In this document: positions 30,168 through 39,354 of the stretch, piece by piece
Layout of the letters: every line of letters starts with the position of its first letter
How positions within the stretch are numbered: the first letter of the stretch is position 1
From: Vibrio tarriae
GTDB taxonomy: Bacteria; Pseudomonadota; Gammaproteobacteria; Enterobacterales; Vibrionaceae
DNA: 64,000 nt
Reading direction: 5' to 3'
Assembly (NCBI RefSeq): GCF_002216685.1
Contig: NZ_CP022353.1
Span: forward strand, 868,001-932,000
The notes under the pieces: generated by a model
The model's input: the letters and a program-made list of their open reading frames with translations, nothing else
Told to the model about the DNA's origin: nothing
Databases searched by the model: none
Translations under genes and position numbers: made by a program

Positions 30168-32289
30168 ATGCGCCAAATTTCAGTTCAGTGGAAAATCACA
30201 CTACTTGCGGGGCTTTGTCTGGTTTTTACTTCTCTCGCTTTAATCGGTTTTTCAATCTACAACGCGCGTGCGAGCCAACAAACTGCCAAGCAACAAAGTG
30301 CTGAGTCCGTGATTGATAAATCGCAGCAACTGTTGCAAACCGGTGCGTTATTGAACGCAACAGAGATTTCAGAGTACCTCAGTGAAGCCATATATCGTGC
30401 GGAAATGTTGGCAGCCAGTGCCCTGTTTTTGAAAAATAATTCAGAAGAGAACTTCGGTGAAAGTGAGGTGCTACGCACGTCACTCGATGAAATGGTGCGA
30501 AAATCCGTACTTGGCTTTGACACTATAGAAGGCGCTTATCTGGTATTTCGTCCCAATATGCTCGACAGTGAAGATTCCAATTATGTTAATGCAGATTATG
30601 TTGGCTCAAACGATATTGGCCAGTTTGCCGCCTACTGGACCAAGGCGGCGAATGGGCAAAACGTGATTTCCCGCGTATTAACTCAAGCGCAACTCACAGA
30701 AGAATCGAATAAGGAGCGTTTTGTCTGCCCGATTGAGCAAGCCTCGCCCTGTATTACATCGCCGCGCATAGTGGAGTTTGAAACGGGACGCTATCTGGCC
30801 ACGTCGCTGTCTGTGCCGATTTTGATTGATGGTGTCGCCATCGGCTTTTATGGCATTGATCTGACGCTCGCGCCTTTGATTGACATCACTCAAAATTCCG
30901 ATAACAACTTGTTTGACGGACAAGGGAAAGTATCGATTGTTAGTGTAAATAATGCCTTAGTAGCGAGTGATTCCCCTCAGTTAACCCTTGGCGAAACGTT
31001 TCAAAGCGAGAATATCAACCGATCAACTCTGAGTTCATTATTGCAGACGGGTCAAGTCAACACTCAATGGAGTGAAGATGGTCAATGGCTGGTGGTTTTT
31101 TGCCCCAATCAAAGTCGCGAATCAAAACTGGGGTGTCATTTTTGAAATGCCACGTCAAAGTGTCATGCAAGATGCCGAACAACTGGACATTTTACTTACA
31201 GAACAACTTGAGCGCGGCATTCGTAGTGAATTGATGGTGGGTACGCTTATGGTTGTCGTGGGGCTATTGGTGGTCGCTCTTATGGCGATGCGTTTGGTGA
31301 GACCAATTCGAGCGGTTGCTGAACGATTACAAGATATTTCCTCTGGTGAAGGGGATTTAACTCAGCGTTTGCAGGTGAATTCTGCCGATGAAATCGGCCA
31401 ACTGGCACAGGGCTTTAACCTTTTTATGGATAAGTTACAGCCGATCATCCGCCGAGTTGTGGATAATACGGGACAAGTCGTGAGTACCACCGAGCAGGTC
31501 AAAAGTACGGTTGAATCAACGCGCCGTAGCAGCGAAGCGCAATTTAAAGAAGTCGACAGTGTGGCAACCGCCGCAGAGGAGATGACTCAAACCTCAGCAC
31601 ATGTTGTCGAGAATGCTCAGCGTGCGGTGAATGCGGCGAGCGATGCTCAGCGAGCTGCCCAAACAGGGGATGAAGTGATCCGCCATTCACAGATGCAGAT
31701 GAACCAGTTGGTGGACAGAATGAATCTTGCCGTTCCTGTCGTGGAAGAGTTAGCACGCAACAACACTGGGATTATTGAAATCTTAAGTGTGATTGAAGGC
31801 ATTTCAGAGCAAACCAATTTGCTTGCATTAAATGCGGCGATTGAAGCGGCTCGAGCTGGAGAGCAAGGCCGCGGCTTTGCTGTTGTTGCCGATGAAGTGC
31901 GCAGCCTTGCTAGTCGCACTCAAGCTTCTGTCGGTGAAATTCGGTCCGTTATCAACAAAGTTGAATTGGGTACGCAAGATGTCGTGAAAGCTATTCAAGG
32001 CAGCAATGAAACCGCACAAGCTACGGCTGAGCAAGTCGCGGATGCAGTTACTCAGCTCAACCGAGTGTTTTCGGCGATTCATGCCATCAACGAGATGAGT
32101 CATCAAATCGTGCAAGCCGCGCAAGATCAGCAGACGGTATCGGCTCAAGTGACTCAAAGCGTGGTCAATATTCGCGATTTAAGTGCACAAATTCTTTCAG
32201 AAACGGAAGCATCCGAAAAAGTGGGAGAGCAAATTGCGCGGCTGTCGTTTGAACAACAAACTCTAGTCGGGCAGTTTAAAGTGAACTGA
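30168..32289 (+). pseudogene. Methyl-accepting chemotaxis protein with Cache-type sensor, split by a +1 frameshift
   Basis: Two overlapping frames (30168-31145 and 31072-32289) join into one 706-residue chemoreceptor. The break is in a run of six T at 31096-31101: as written the protein reads [10 protein letters not shown] and stops, and with five T it continues [19 protein letters not shown], the end of a double-Cache sensor. The parts are membrane helix 1 (about 10-30), a periplasmic Cache domain (GRYLATSLSVPILIDG, GFYGIDLTL), membrane helix 2, HAMP, and the signalling hairpin [20 protein letters not shown]. It ends in [12 protein letters not shown] without a docking pentapeptide. The ligand is unknown. 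It is either a sequencing error or a recent inactivation. Confidence 0.85.
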
Positions 32290-32299
32290 GACCAAGCGT

Positions 32300-32326
32300 T
32301 GTCAGACGAGAGTTACTCGTCTGACA
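32300..32326. terminator. Hairpin across the rsmS stop codon
   Basis: TGTCAGACGAG, loop of five, CTCGTCTGACA: a perfect 11-bp stem between the convergent chemoreceptor and rsmS genes. The loop contains the rsmS stop codon (32313-32315). There is no clear T-run on either strand, so it may act as an end-protecting or rho-assisted structure. Confidence 0.6.
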
Positions 32327-32525
32327 GGGGGGCGATGGTTTGTGGTTGAATGCTGGGTGATACTGCAGCGTCTGACAGTTTTTGTTCAAAATCGCGTTTG
32401 ACGATCTCAAGCGCAGCAAGCGCGATCTGGGGTTCAATCGCATGAGACTCTAATAAATAGATAAGATCGACCGCGAGTTTGATCTCATCAGAAGCTTCAT
32501 TCAGTGGAATCGATGGAGTCGACAT
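32313..32525 (-). CDS. rsmS: RsmS/YbaM (DUF2496) small regulator
   Basis: A 70-residue protein with the YbaM/RsmS core DEIKLAVDLIYLLE and ALEIVKRDFEQKL. In Pectobacterium RsmS is described as a pleiotropic regulator of virulence; in E. coli ybaM also follows priC. The priC stop is directly next to its start, so they form one operon. The C-terminal 20 residues are not conserved. Confidence 0.85.
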   Translation of the reverse strand: MSTPSIPLNEASDEIKLAVDLIYLLESHAIEPQIALAALEIVKRDFEQKLSDAAVSPSIQPQTIAPLSDE

Positions 32526-33077
32526 TTACGCTTTTCTCTCTTGAGTGGTAATTCGTTTCTCAATTTTTATTTTTGCCTCACGGCAGCGGTTGAGTCGCTG
32601 CTCGGATTGCAACAGGGCTTGCTGAGCCGCCACTTTTTCTGTTACCGAGGCTTGCTCAAGCAACAGGGCTTTATCACGCACCAAATCCATCAAACGTCGT
32701 TCCCAATCTTGATGTTGAGCCAGCTCCTGATAAAGCTCATTAATGGGTTTTTTAAAATAAGCGTGCGGTTTCGGTTCGTTACGGCGCACATTTTGAGTTG
32801 AAAGCTCACGAGTCAGTGCGGCGATTTGTGCAAGTAGCCGTTCAGATAAATATTCCGCGCGCAATGCGGTCAAACGTCCACTCTCTTTTTCACGGATTAA
32901 GGCTTGCAGTGTTGAATGAGCTTCTTCAACACAAGGTGTTAACAGCTTTCCGTGGCAATGGAATAACACCTCATCAAATAATGGGCGATGATGTTCACCA
33001 CGTTGACGGTCGAGCTGGGCGGCAGAATGCTTGAGCTCGTTGAGAATCGTATGAAATTTGCTGTAGCTCTCCATCAT
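32526..33077 (-). CDS. priC: PriC primosomal replication protein N''
   Basis: A 183-residue, highly helical, Gln/Arg-rich protein. PriC helps reload the replicative helicase at stalled forks. The pattern LNELKHSAAQLDRQRGEHHR and the C-terminal QQALLQSEQRLNRCREAKIK is typical, as is linkage to ybaM/rsmS. The start ATG 33077 overlaps the stop of the upstream permease gene (ATGA); a second ATG follows at 33074. Confidence 0.85.
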   Translation of the reverse strand: MMESYSKFHTILNELKHSAAQLDRQRGEHHRPLFDEVLFHCHGKLLTPCVEEAHSTLQALIREKESGRLTALRAEYLSERLLAQIAALTRELSTQNVRRNEPKPHAYFKKPINELYQELAQHQDWERRLMDLVRDKALLLEQASVTEKVAAQQALLQSEQRLNRCREAKIKIEKRITTQERKA

Positions 33078-33853
33078 CCCACCCACCATGCGTCATAAGC
33101 CAATTTCCCCGCCAAAATCGTGACCACTAAAATAAATAGGGGACGGATAAACGGAGCTCCAAAGCGAATGGCTGAGTGAGCCCCGACGTACGCTCCCGCC
33201 ATCAAACAGACTCCCATGGTCAAACCCAACAGCCAATCAATATGACCGAGTAGAGCAAAAGTCACCAGCGAGGTGAAATTACTGGTTAAATTCATGGCTT
33301 TGGCGAGTCCCGAAGCCAGAAGAATATTGAAGCGATACAGCGCCATTGAGCTGACCGTCCAAAACGCGCCAGTGCCAGGGCCCGCTAAGCCATCATAAAA
33401 TCCTAGCCCTATGCCTTGCAGGATCTGCTTGCGATGCAATTTAGGGCATGGTTCAGGCGTGACACTTTGTTCCGTTTGATGGGGGCGATGCAACACCGTA
33501 TATAAAGCCGCAGCCAGAATAATCAGCGGGAGTACTTTACGTAGCCAATCCGTGCTGATCGCATCAACGGCCAGGGTACCCAGTATGGCGCCAATCAAGG
33601 TTGCAATAAAAGCGCGTTTCCAGCATGCAGGATCAAAGAGTTTTTGACGATAGTAAGTCCATGCCGCGGTTGATGAAGCAAACGTCGCAGCTAATTTATT
33701 GGTTCCCAAAGCCAAATGAGGCGGTAAACCTAGCGAAAGTAGCGCTGGTACGGTCAACATTCCGCCGCCGCCTGCGACCGCATCGATAAATCCGGCAATA
33801 AAAGCAACAAGAGCCAGCACCATTATCGTGGTGGGTTCTATCCATTCCATCAA
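33074..33853 (-). CDS. TSUP family permease (TauE/SafE, YfcA-like)
   Basis: A 259-residue membrane protein of the TauE/SafE family with about eight helices. Family motifs: FIAGFIDAVAGGGGMLTVPA near residues 18-37, GTNKLAATFASSTAAW, and FYDGLAGPGTGAFW at the repeat in the second half. The substrate is unknown (family members move sulfite, sulfoacetate or other small anions). It is the first gene of an apparent operon with priC and rsmS. Confidence 0.9.
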   Translation of the reverse strand: MMEWIEPTTIMVLALVAFIAGFIDAVAGGGGMLTVPALLSLGLPPHLALGTNKLAATFASSTAAWTYYRQKLFDPACWKRAFIATLIGAILGTLAVDAISTDWLRKVLPLIILAAALYTVLHRPHQTEQSVTPEPCPKLHRKQILQGIGLGFYDGLAGPGTGAFWTVSSMALYRFNILLASGLAKAMNLTSNFTSLVTFALLGHIDWLLGLTMGVCLMAGAYVGAHSAIRFGAPFIRPLFILVVTILAGKLAYDAWWVG

Positions 33854-33890
33854 AAGCGCAATCCTAATTGTGGTGAGTTAATCGTTATTA

Positions 33891-35966
33891 TCAGTATTCA
33901 ATCGTGCGCTTAAAGGGCGGTAAGGCATCCAACAACGCTTTTCCGTAACGCTTTGATACTACCCGCCGATCAAGGATGACCACTCTACCAGAATCCCGCT
34001 CTTTGCGCAGTAGACGTCCAACAGACTGGATGAGCTTTTTGCTGGCTTCAGGAATGGTAATTTGCATGAAAGGGTTACCGCCTAGCTCTTGAATATATTC
34101 GGCATGTGCTTGTTCCACCGGAGAGGTTGGAACGGCAAAGGGGATTTTGGTGATGATCAGATTTTCGAGGAGTTCACCAGGCAGATCTAGCCCTTCCGAA
34201 AAACTTCCAGTGCCAAATAAAACACTGGTTTTCTGTTTTTCAATCAGCTTTTTATGTTTATTTAGAATTTCTGAGCGAGATTTCTCACCTTGCACCTGCA
34301 GTGCCCAACCACGTTTTGTGAACTCAACTTTTAAAGACTCTGCCACTTCACGCATTTGCCAATAAGAAGCAAAGAGAACCAAATTGGCTTTGTCAGCTTG
34401 CAGGTAACACAATACTTTTTTTGCTAAATAGGCGGTATAGCCCTCGGCTTGTGGCTCAATTTCCATTTTGGGGATCAGCAATTCACCTTGTGTAGGGTAA
34501 TCAAATGGCGAGGCTAAAGCTAAAAATTGCACTCCATCTTCCGCTTTGTCACTGATCCCAGCTTGCCGACAGAAAAAGCTGAATGAATTTAATGCTCTTA
34601 AGGTTGCAGAAACTAATATCGCCCCCACACAGCGGCTCCAAAGCTGCTGATCCAGTTGCCAGCCGATTTCGAGTGGCGAAACACTGACTAAATAGTCACC
34701 TTCTCGTTCAGGACTGACTTCAAGCCAGCGCGCTAAAGGGGCTCCCTTATCTTTGTTGGGTTTTGCCATCAGTTGCCATACTTGGGTCAAGTTTTCTAAA
34801 CGTTGTACGTAAAACCCCAATTCGCCCAACGCAGGTTCAGCGATGCGTGTTGCAAGTTCGCCTTCTTTTACTTTTTCAGCAATTAAATCAGCAACTTTAC
34901 TCACAGATTGCATCGCTTTTTGTGATGCCTTACTGAGAGTTTGTGACTCATCAGCCAGCCATTGTGGTAACTCGCCGTGCTCAAAACGGTAAATTCCCTC
35001 AACAAATTGTTCAGCCACAAACTGTTTGGGTAACTGGTTCAAAGTCGGGATTAAGTACTGTATCGCCGTGCGCGCCTCTTCAGCGAATCGCTCGGCACGT
35101 TTTTCATCACCTAGAGCGGTGAACTTGGATAAGGATTGATTGAGCTTTTCTAACCAACTCGCGGCTCCTTTTAACGTCGCCGCTGCCGATGCATGTTCGC
35201 GCGCGACCGTAGGGAGATGGTGCGCTTCGTCAAAAACATAAATCGTTTCTTCGGGGGCGGGCAGGATAACGCCCCCGCCTAAATCCGCGTCGGCCATCAC
35301 TAGACTATGGTTAGCAATAATCACATCGGCCTTATCCAGTTCTGAACGTGCCTTCTGAAATGGACAGTGGCGATGAGCACTAAAGCTGCCATTACAACTA
35401 TGTTTATCGCTGACAATGACTGACCACAATTCATCACTAATCGGGCTTGGCCAGCCATCGCGGTCACCATCCCATTTCCCTTGGCTCAGGGCAGTATGCA
35501 GCTCTGCAAGCAGCTCTGTCTCATGAGGTTTGGGTTTACTTTCAAATAGCGCGATTTGCCCATCATCAATTCCACAGGCTGCGGCTAAACGTTCGCTACA
35601 ACAATAACGTTGACGGCCTTTCGCAAGAATAAATGAGAAGTTTTGATCACTGATCCTGCGATAAAGCGGTAAGTCTTTATTGAGCAGTTGCTCTTGAAGT
35701 GCCACTGTGGCTGTGGAGATCACGACTTTCCGCTTATTGACCACCGCCACAGGGATAACCGCCATTAAATAGGAGAGAGACTTTCCTATGCCTGTTCCTG
35801 CTTCTGCCACTAACATTCGAGTCGATTTGTGATAAGTCCCACAAAGGGTTTTGGCCATCTCGGCAACTAGGAAATTTTGAGCGCGACGAGGAATGAAATT
35901 TTCCAATTGATTTTGTAGGTTTTGATAACTGTTGCGAATGGAATCTTGAATGTTTTTTGTCAGCAT
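33891..35966 (-). CDS. dinG: DinG ATP-dependent DNA helicase
   Basis: A 691-residue XPD-like 5'-3' helicase with an iron-sulfur cluster. Walker A is AEAGTGIGKSLSYL, the DEAH box is VFDEAHHL, and motif VI is QSVGRLLRKERDSGRV. Cluster cysteines are in GRQRYCCSERLAAACG and DKHSCNGSFSAHRHCPFQKA. ATG 35966 (MLTKNIQDSIRNSYQ) is the family start. DinG resolves R-loops and is SOS-induced in E. coli; I saw no clear LexA box here. Confidence 0.95.
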   Translation of the reverse strand: MLTKNIQDSIRNSYQNLQNQLENFIPRRAQNFLVAEMAKTLCGTYHKSTRMLVAEAGTGIGKSLSYLMAVIPVAVVNKRKVVISTATVALQEQLLNKDLPLYRRISDQNFSFILAKGRQRYCCSERLAAACGIDDGQIALFESKPKPHETELLAELHTALSQGKWDGDRDGWPSPISDELWSVIVSDKHSCNGSFSAHRHCPFQKARSELDKADVIIANHSLVMADADLGGGVILPAPEETIYVFDEAHHLPTVAREHASAAATLKGAASWLEKLNQSLSKFTALGDEKRAERFAEEARTAIQYLIPTLNQLPKQFVAEQFVEGIYRFEHGELPQWLADESQTLSKASQKAMQSVSKVADLIAEKVKEGELATRIAEPALGELGFYVQRLENLTQVWQLMAKPNKDKGAPLARWLEVSPEREGDYLVSVSPLEIGWQLDQQLWSRCVGAILVSATLRALNSFSFFCRQAGISDKAEDGVQFLALASPFDYPTQGELLIPKMEIEPQAEGYTAYLAKKVLCYLQADKANLVLFASYWQMREVAESLKVEFTKRGWALQVQGEKSRSEILNKHKKLIEKQKTSVLFGTGSFSEGLDLPGELLENLIITKIPFAVPTSPVEQAHAEYIQELGGNPFMQITIPEASKKLIQSVGRLLRKERDSGRVVILDRRVVSKRYGKALLDALPPFKRTIEY

Positions 35967-36475
35967 AGAGGTGTCCAAAGTGCGATGGCGCGATGGTAGC
36001 ACAGATCACTAAGTGATACCTACTTCACGAAATCGTATGCTTTTAATAGAAATCTAGATCTTGTTCACAAATAAAAACTGAACCTTCAGGAACTTAAATT
36101 TATTTTGTTTTATAAAAAATATATAGCTTCAAATACTAGGGTTATTTTTTATTAATGTCCTAATTTCACATTTTTTACGTCTCTTTTTAGAGTTTTATTC
36201 TGTTTTTTCTGGCTTTGGTAAGGCTGCTATTTTACGGTAATTTGTTAAGAAGTAAGCCGAAAAAAAGACTGAAAACAATGTAAGCATTTGAAATTGAATG
36301 TTTTATGTTTTTTTTCTTTGGTTTTTTTATGGTATTTGACATACAGAATATTCTTTTGCAATCTTAACCACGAATCTAATGGCGATGGTGACCAAACAAA
36401 GAGTTGGAAAACCATCATCAAAAAACAGGGAACCGGACAAGGAATTCCCACATTAAGAAAAGGCAGTGGATTAAC
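35967..36475. other. Long A+T-rich dinG / ompT regulatory region
   Basis: 509 bases with no supported gene. It holds the divergent promoters of dinG and ompT and an ompT leader of about 100 bases. CRP-type half-sites such as TTCACAA near 36064 and GTGATACCTACTTCAC near 36013 (spacing two bases too long) are visible. Published work on V. cholerae ompT reports activation by CRP from a distant upstream site and repression by ToxR; which bases are used here cannot be decided by eye. T-rich tracts around 36110-36350 would suit ToxR or H-NS. Confidence 0.5.
36336..36365 (+). promoter_or_regulatory. Possible ompT sigma-70 promoter
   Basis: TTGACA at 36336-36341 is a perfect -35 element. The best -10 candidate about 17 bases on (CAATCT) is poor, as expected of an activator-dependent promoter. 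It would give a leader of roughly 100 bases. Confidence 0.35.
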
Positions 36476-37477
36476 ATGAAAAAAACTCTATTAGCACTAG
36501 CAATCGCTAGCATCTCTGCATCAGCGTTTGCAGTAGAAACTACATCTCAAAATTCTAAGCCAGTATTTGAATTTGATCCTATGCACAAAGAGCAGTTTTC
36601 TGTTTCTGGTGCTTGGGGTCTTGGTGGTTACTACGATACTAAAACAGATGCTCTGTACGATGATTGGGCAACTGCGCTAACTGTAGCTGTGAACTACAAG
36701 AATAACCGCTTAGTTGGTTACCTTGAAGTTGACCTTGAAATGAACTACAGCACAGATGAAGTTAAGCAACCAATTCAATCAGGCCCTGCAACAGACGTAG
36801 ATAAAGCATGGTTAGGTTTTGACACTGGTTACGGTGTTCTGTCATTCGGTTGGGAAAACGACACAGCATTAGACAAAGTTGATGGTGCTGGTGACCAAAC
36901 TTATGAATTTGGTGCTTCTGCTGGTGATGCATCTGACGGCTTCAACGTAATCAAATTCCAAGGCTCTACTTCTGGTTTTGCATACGGTATCTCTACTTCT
37001 GAAACCAACGATGATCGTACCAAGGCTGAAACGGCGTACAACGGTTATGTTGGTATCGAACAATCAGCATTCAAAGTGTATGCTGGTTATGAGACCCGTG
37101 ATGACTCTGACTACAATGTAACATCAGTTTCAGGTAATGCTAAACTGGGTGACTCTCTAACTATCGGTGCAAACTTCTGGATCGATGAAGGTAAAGTTGG
37201 CGTTAAAGACAATACAACTAACCTAGAGAAAATTGGTTACTATTTATCTGCAGGTTACAAAGTTACTGATAGCGTAACTCTTGCTGCTGGTTATGCAACA
37301 AACACAACTGAAGAAGATGGCAAAGCTGATATCGATCGTAGCTACATGAACGTTGCAGCAATGTACACTCACAGTGACAAGATCGACATGGGTATCGATA
37401 TCCGTCAAGACCTAGATGTACCGAGTGGCGAAGACGAAGAGACATTTGTGTTTGCTGCTGCATTCTACAGATTCTAA
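36476..37477 (+). CDS. ompT: Outer-membrane porin OmpT
   Basis: A 333-residue porin with a signal peptide (MKKTLLALAIASISASAFA) and alternating beta-strand pattern throughout. It ends in EETFVFAAAFYRF, with the C-terminal Phe required for barrel assembly. Neighbouring dinG supports its identity as V. cholerae OmpT, the general porin counter-regulated with OmpU by ToxR and involved in bile sensitivity. Codon use is strongly biased (GTAAC, TCTGG-type highly expressed codons). Identity rests on position and class, since I cannot align it. The ribosome site is AGGCAGTGG. Confidence 0.78.
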   Translation: MKKTLLALAIASISASAFAVETTSQNSKPVFEFDPMHKEQFSVSGAWGLGGYYDTKTDALYDDWATALTVAVNYKNNRLVGYLEVDLEMNYSTDEVKQPIQSGPATDVDKAWLGFDTGYGVLSFGWENDTALDKVDGAGDQTYEFGASAGDASDGFNVIKFQGSTSGFAYGISTSETNDDRTKAETAYNGYVGIEQSAFKVYAGYETRDDSDYNVTSVSGNAKLGDSLTIGANFWIDEGKVGVKDNTTNLEKIGYYLSAGYKVTDSVTLAAGYATNTTEEDGKADIDRSYMNVAAMYTHSDKIDMGIDIRQDLDVPSGEDEETFVFAAAFYRF

Positions 37478-37497
37478 TCGAATTACTTGATTGTAAA

Positions 37498-37535
37498 ATT
37501 AAAGGCCAATCTTACCGATTGGCCTTTATCTTTAT
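37498..37535. terminator. Terminator after ompT
   Basis: AAAGGCCAAT, loop CTTACCG, ATTGGCCTTT, followed by ATCTTTATTT. It lies between ompT and the convergent YchJ-like gene and has A/T tracts on both sides. Confidence 0.88.
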
Positions 37536-37558
37536 TTCATGCTGGAAAACATAAGTAG

Positions 37559-38014
37559 TTATCCACAGCACTTTTTATATTTCTTGCCACTACCACAAAC
37601 ACAAGGATTGTTGCGGCCTTGCTTAACTGCAGTTGGAAATTTGCCATCAATATAAAACCAACAGTTATTTTCCTTTACAAATCGAGAGCGCTCTTCAAGG
37701 CAAAGCTCTTTACCCTGTTGTTCAATAAACGCTTTGAAGTGAACAAAACCTTCATCAGTGCTCTTGCCCATGTGGGTAGACACCACCTCTAGGCGAAGCC
37801 AGTGGCTATATACTGACTCGCTAATTGCTTCACGCTCGTTAATGGCGTGACAAGAGGGATGATAAGTTTCAATCACAAACTCGACATTCTTTAACATGTG
37901 GGCACTAAAACGCGCCCGCATGAGTTGTTCAGGAACTTGAGCATTGCGAGGATTGTGATGAATTGGCTCGCAACATTGCGAGTATGGTTGAAGATTTCCG
38001 CAATAACAGGACAT
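37559..38014 (-). CDS. YchJ-like UPF0225 protein with SEC-C motif
   Basis: A 151-residue soluble protein. It starts MSCYCGNLQPYSQCCEPIH, an N-terminal SEC-C-like Cys cluster, and ends NPCVCGSGKKYKKCCG, a classic zinc-binding SEC-C motif. The middle has the NTF2-like YchJ core (PEQLMRARFSAHMLKNVEFV). The function is not established. It is a single gene transcribed leftward. Confidence 0.88.
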   Translation of the reverse strand: MSCYCGNLQPYSQCCEPIHHNPRNAQVPEQLMRARFSAHMLKNVEFVIETYHPSCHAINEREAISESVYSHWLRLEVVSTHMGKSTDEGFVHFKAFIEQQGKELCLEERSRFVKENNCWFYIDGKFPTAVKQGRNNPCVCGSGKKYKKCCG

Positions 38015-38075
38015 AGAAAAAACAAATTCTGAGTAGGTAGATGAAGTTTATCGACCCGCTACAGTAATTACCAGT

Positions 38076-39290
38076 TTAGGTTTGTACACCAAGAAGGTCT
38101 GCGGTCCATTTAACTGCTTCGATGTAGCATTCAGTGGGCGCTTCATTTGGGAGATTAAGCGCTTGTCCAAGAGCGACCACTTGTCCCCAATCCGCCATTT
38201 CATAAGCTTTATTCAATGCCAATATTTGCCCTAAAGTTCCACTGCCTTGAGTTAACGCTTGTTTGACTTCTTCCTCAATGGGCATTTCTTTCACAATCGA
38301 TTCAAGAGATTGATCAAGTAAGCTGTCTAGAACTGAGAACATACCTGTTAGAAATCCTGTTCCTGAAGCAATGTTTGTCGGCACTCGTTCACTGAGCATT
38401 TCGCAAAAGCGGGCGCGTAGAATGGCAAGATTATAAAGATAGTCTGGTTTGGAATCTTGTGTTGAAGCAATCGCAACGAGCGAAATGAATTTACGGAGTT
38501 TCTGTTGCCCTAGATAGACCAGCGCTTGACGGAAAGATTGGATTTTTGAACTCACTGTTGCTGAAGAGTTTACGAACGTGAGCAGCTTGTATGAAAGAGA
38601 AATATCTTTAGCGACAATTGCTTCAATTTCTCGAAAATCGACTTCTGGTTTCGCAACTTCTTTAAGTAGGTGAACAATGGTTAGAAATGAAGGCTGTAGG
38701 GCTTTACGCTGAATAATCTCAGGTTTACTGAAGAAGTAACCTTGAAAATAGTGGAATCCCGCCAGTTTTGCTTGTTCAAACTCTTCGTAGGTTTCAACTT
38801 TTTCGGCCAAAAAATCTATTTTCATCGTTCGCAATTTATTCATGAAGAGCTTAGCTTTAGGGATTGGTACGAGACGAATATCAAATTTGATGATGGAGAT
38901 ATAAGGCAAAAAAGCTTTCCAATCATTGCTGGGAATAAAATCATCCAGTGCAATTTTGTACCCAAGTTGAGCCATTTTCTTGATAGCACTGAGCAACTCA
39001 GGTGTGGGTGGGCAATCTTCAAGAATTTCGACAACCAGACTTTTAACCGGAAATAGTGTAGGCACCATGTTGAGTAAACTTTGATAAGGAAAGTTTACGA
39101 ACCCAAGAAGATCACCAAGAGTACTGTAGTGTGCGGTTAAGAAATGATCGGAGAGAAGGCGGCTCGTGGCCTCCTCGGGGTCGATGTCTGGGAACGTGTT
39201 TTTAGGCCCATCACGAAAGAGAAGTTCGTAACCAATTGTGCTTTTTTCACGATCCAATATGGGTTGTCTAGCGACATACGAGTACTTCAA
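38076..39290 (-). CDS. EAL-HDOD domain protein
   Basis: A 404-residue soluble protein with an N-terminal EAL-type domain (about 1-205) and a C-terminal HDOD domain (about 210-400), the YuxH-type arrangement (COG3434). EAL residues: GYELLFRDG, GFVNFP, VVEILED, ALDDFIPSNDW, IKFD, AEKVET and YFQGYFFSKP. Most metal and substrate residues are present, but the loop after DDF lacks the usual GTG, so phosphodiesterase activity is doubtful. HDOD domains lack HD catalytic residues and serve in signalling. No membrane segment is visible. Confidence 0.9.
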   Translation of the reverse strand: MKYSYVARQPILDREKSTIGYELLFRDGPKNTFPDIDPEEATSRLLSDHFLTAHYSTLGDLLGFVNFPYQSLLNMVPTLFPVKSLVVEILEDCPPTPELLSAIKKMAQLGYKIALDDFIPSNDWKAFLPYISIIKFDIRLVPIPKAKLFMNKLRTMKIDFLAEKVETYEEFEQAKLAGFHYFQGYFFSKPEIIQRKALQPSFLTIVHLLKEVAKPEVDFREIEAIVAKDISLSYKLLTFVNSSATVSSKIQSFRQALVYLGQQKLRKFISLVAIASTQDSKPDYLYNLAILRARFCEMLSERVPTNIASGTGFLTGMFSVLDSLLDQSLESIVKEMPIEEEVKQALTQGSGTLGQILALNKAYEMADWGQVVALGQALNLPNEAPTECYIEAVKWTADLLGVQT

Positions 39291-39354
39291 AGGTTTACCT
39301 ATTTTGGGTTGTTGTTTCTTTTGTCAGTATTTCAGGATTATACCGAGATAAGTA

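Noticed and set aside
35900..36060. LexA box for dinG
   Set aside because: No CTG-N10-CAG element with reasonable match was found near the dinG start.
36245..36451. Leftward 68-codon frame in the ompT leader
   Set aside because: The sequence is low-complexity and T/A-rich, lacks a ribosome site and overlaps the likely ompT promoter.
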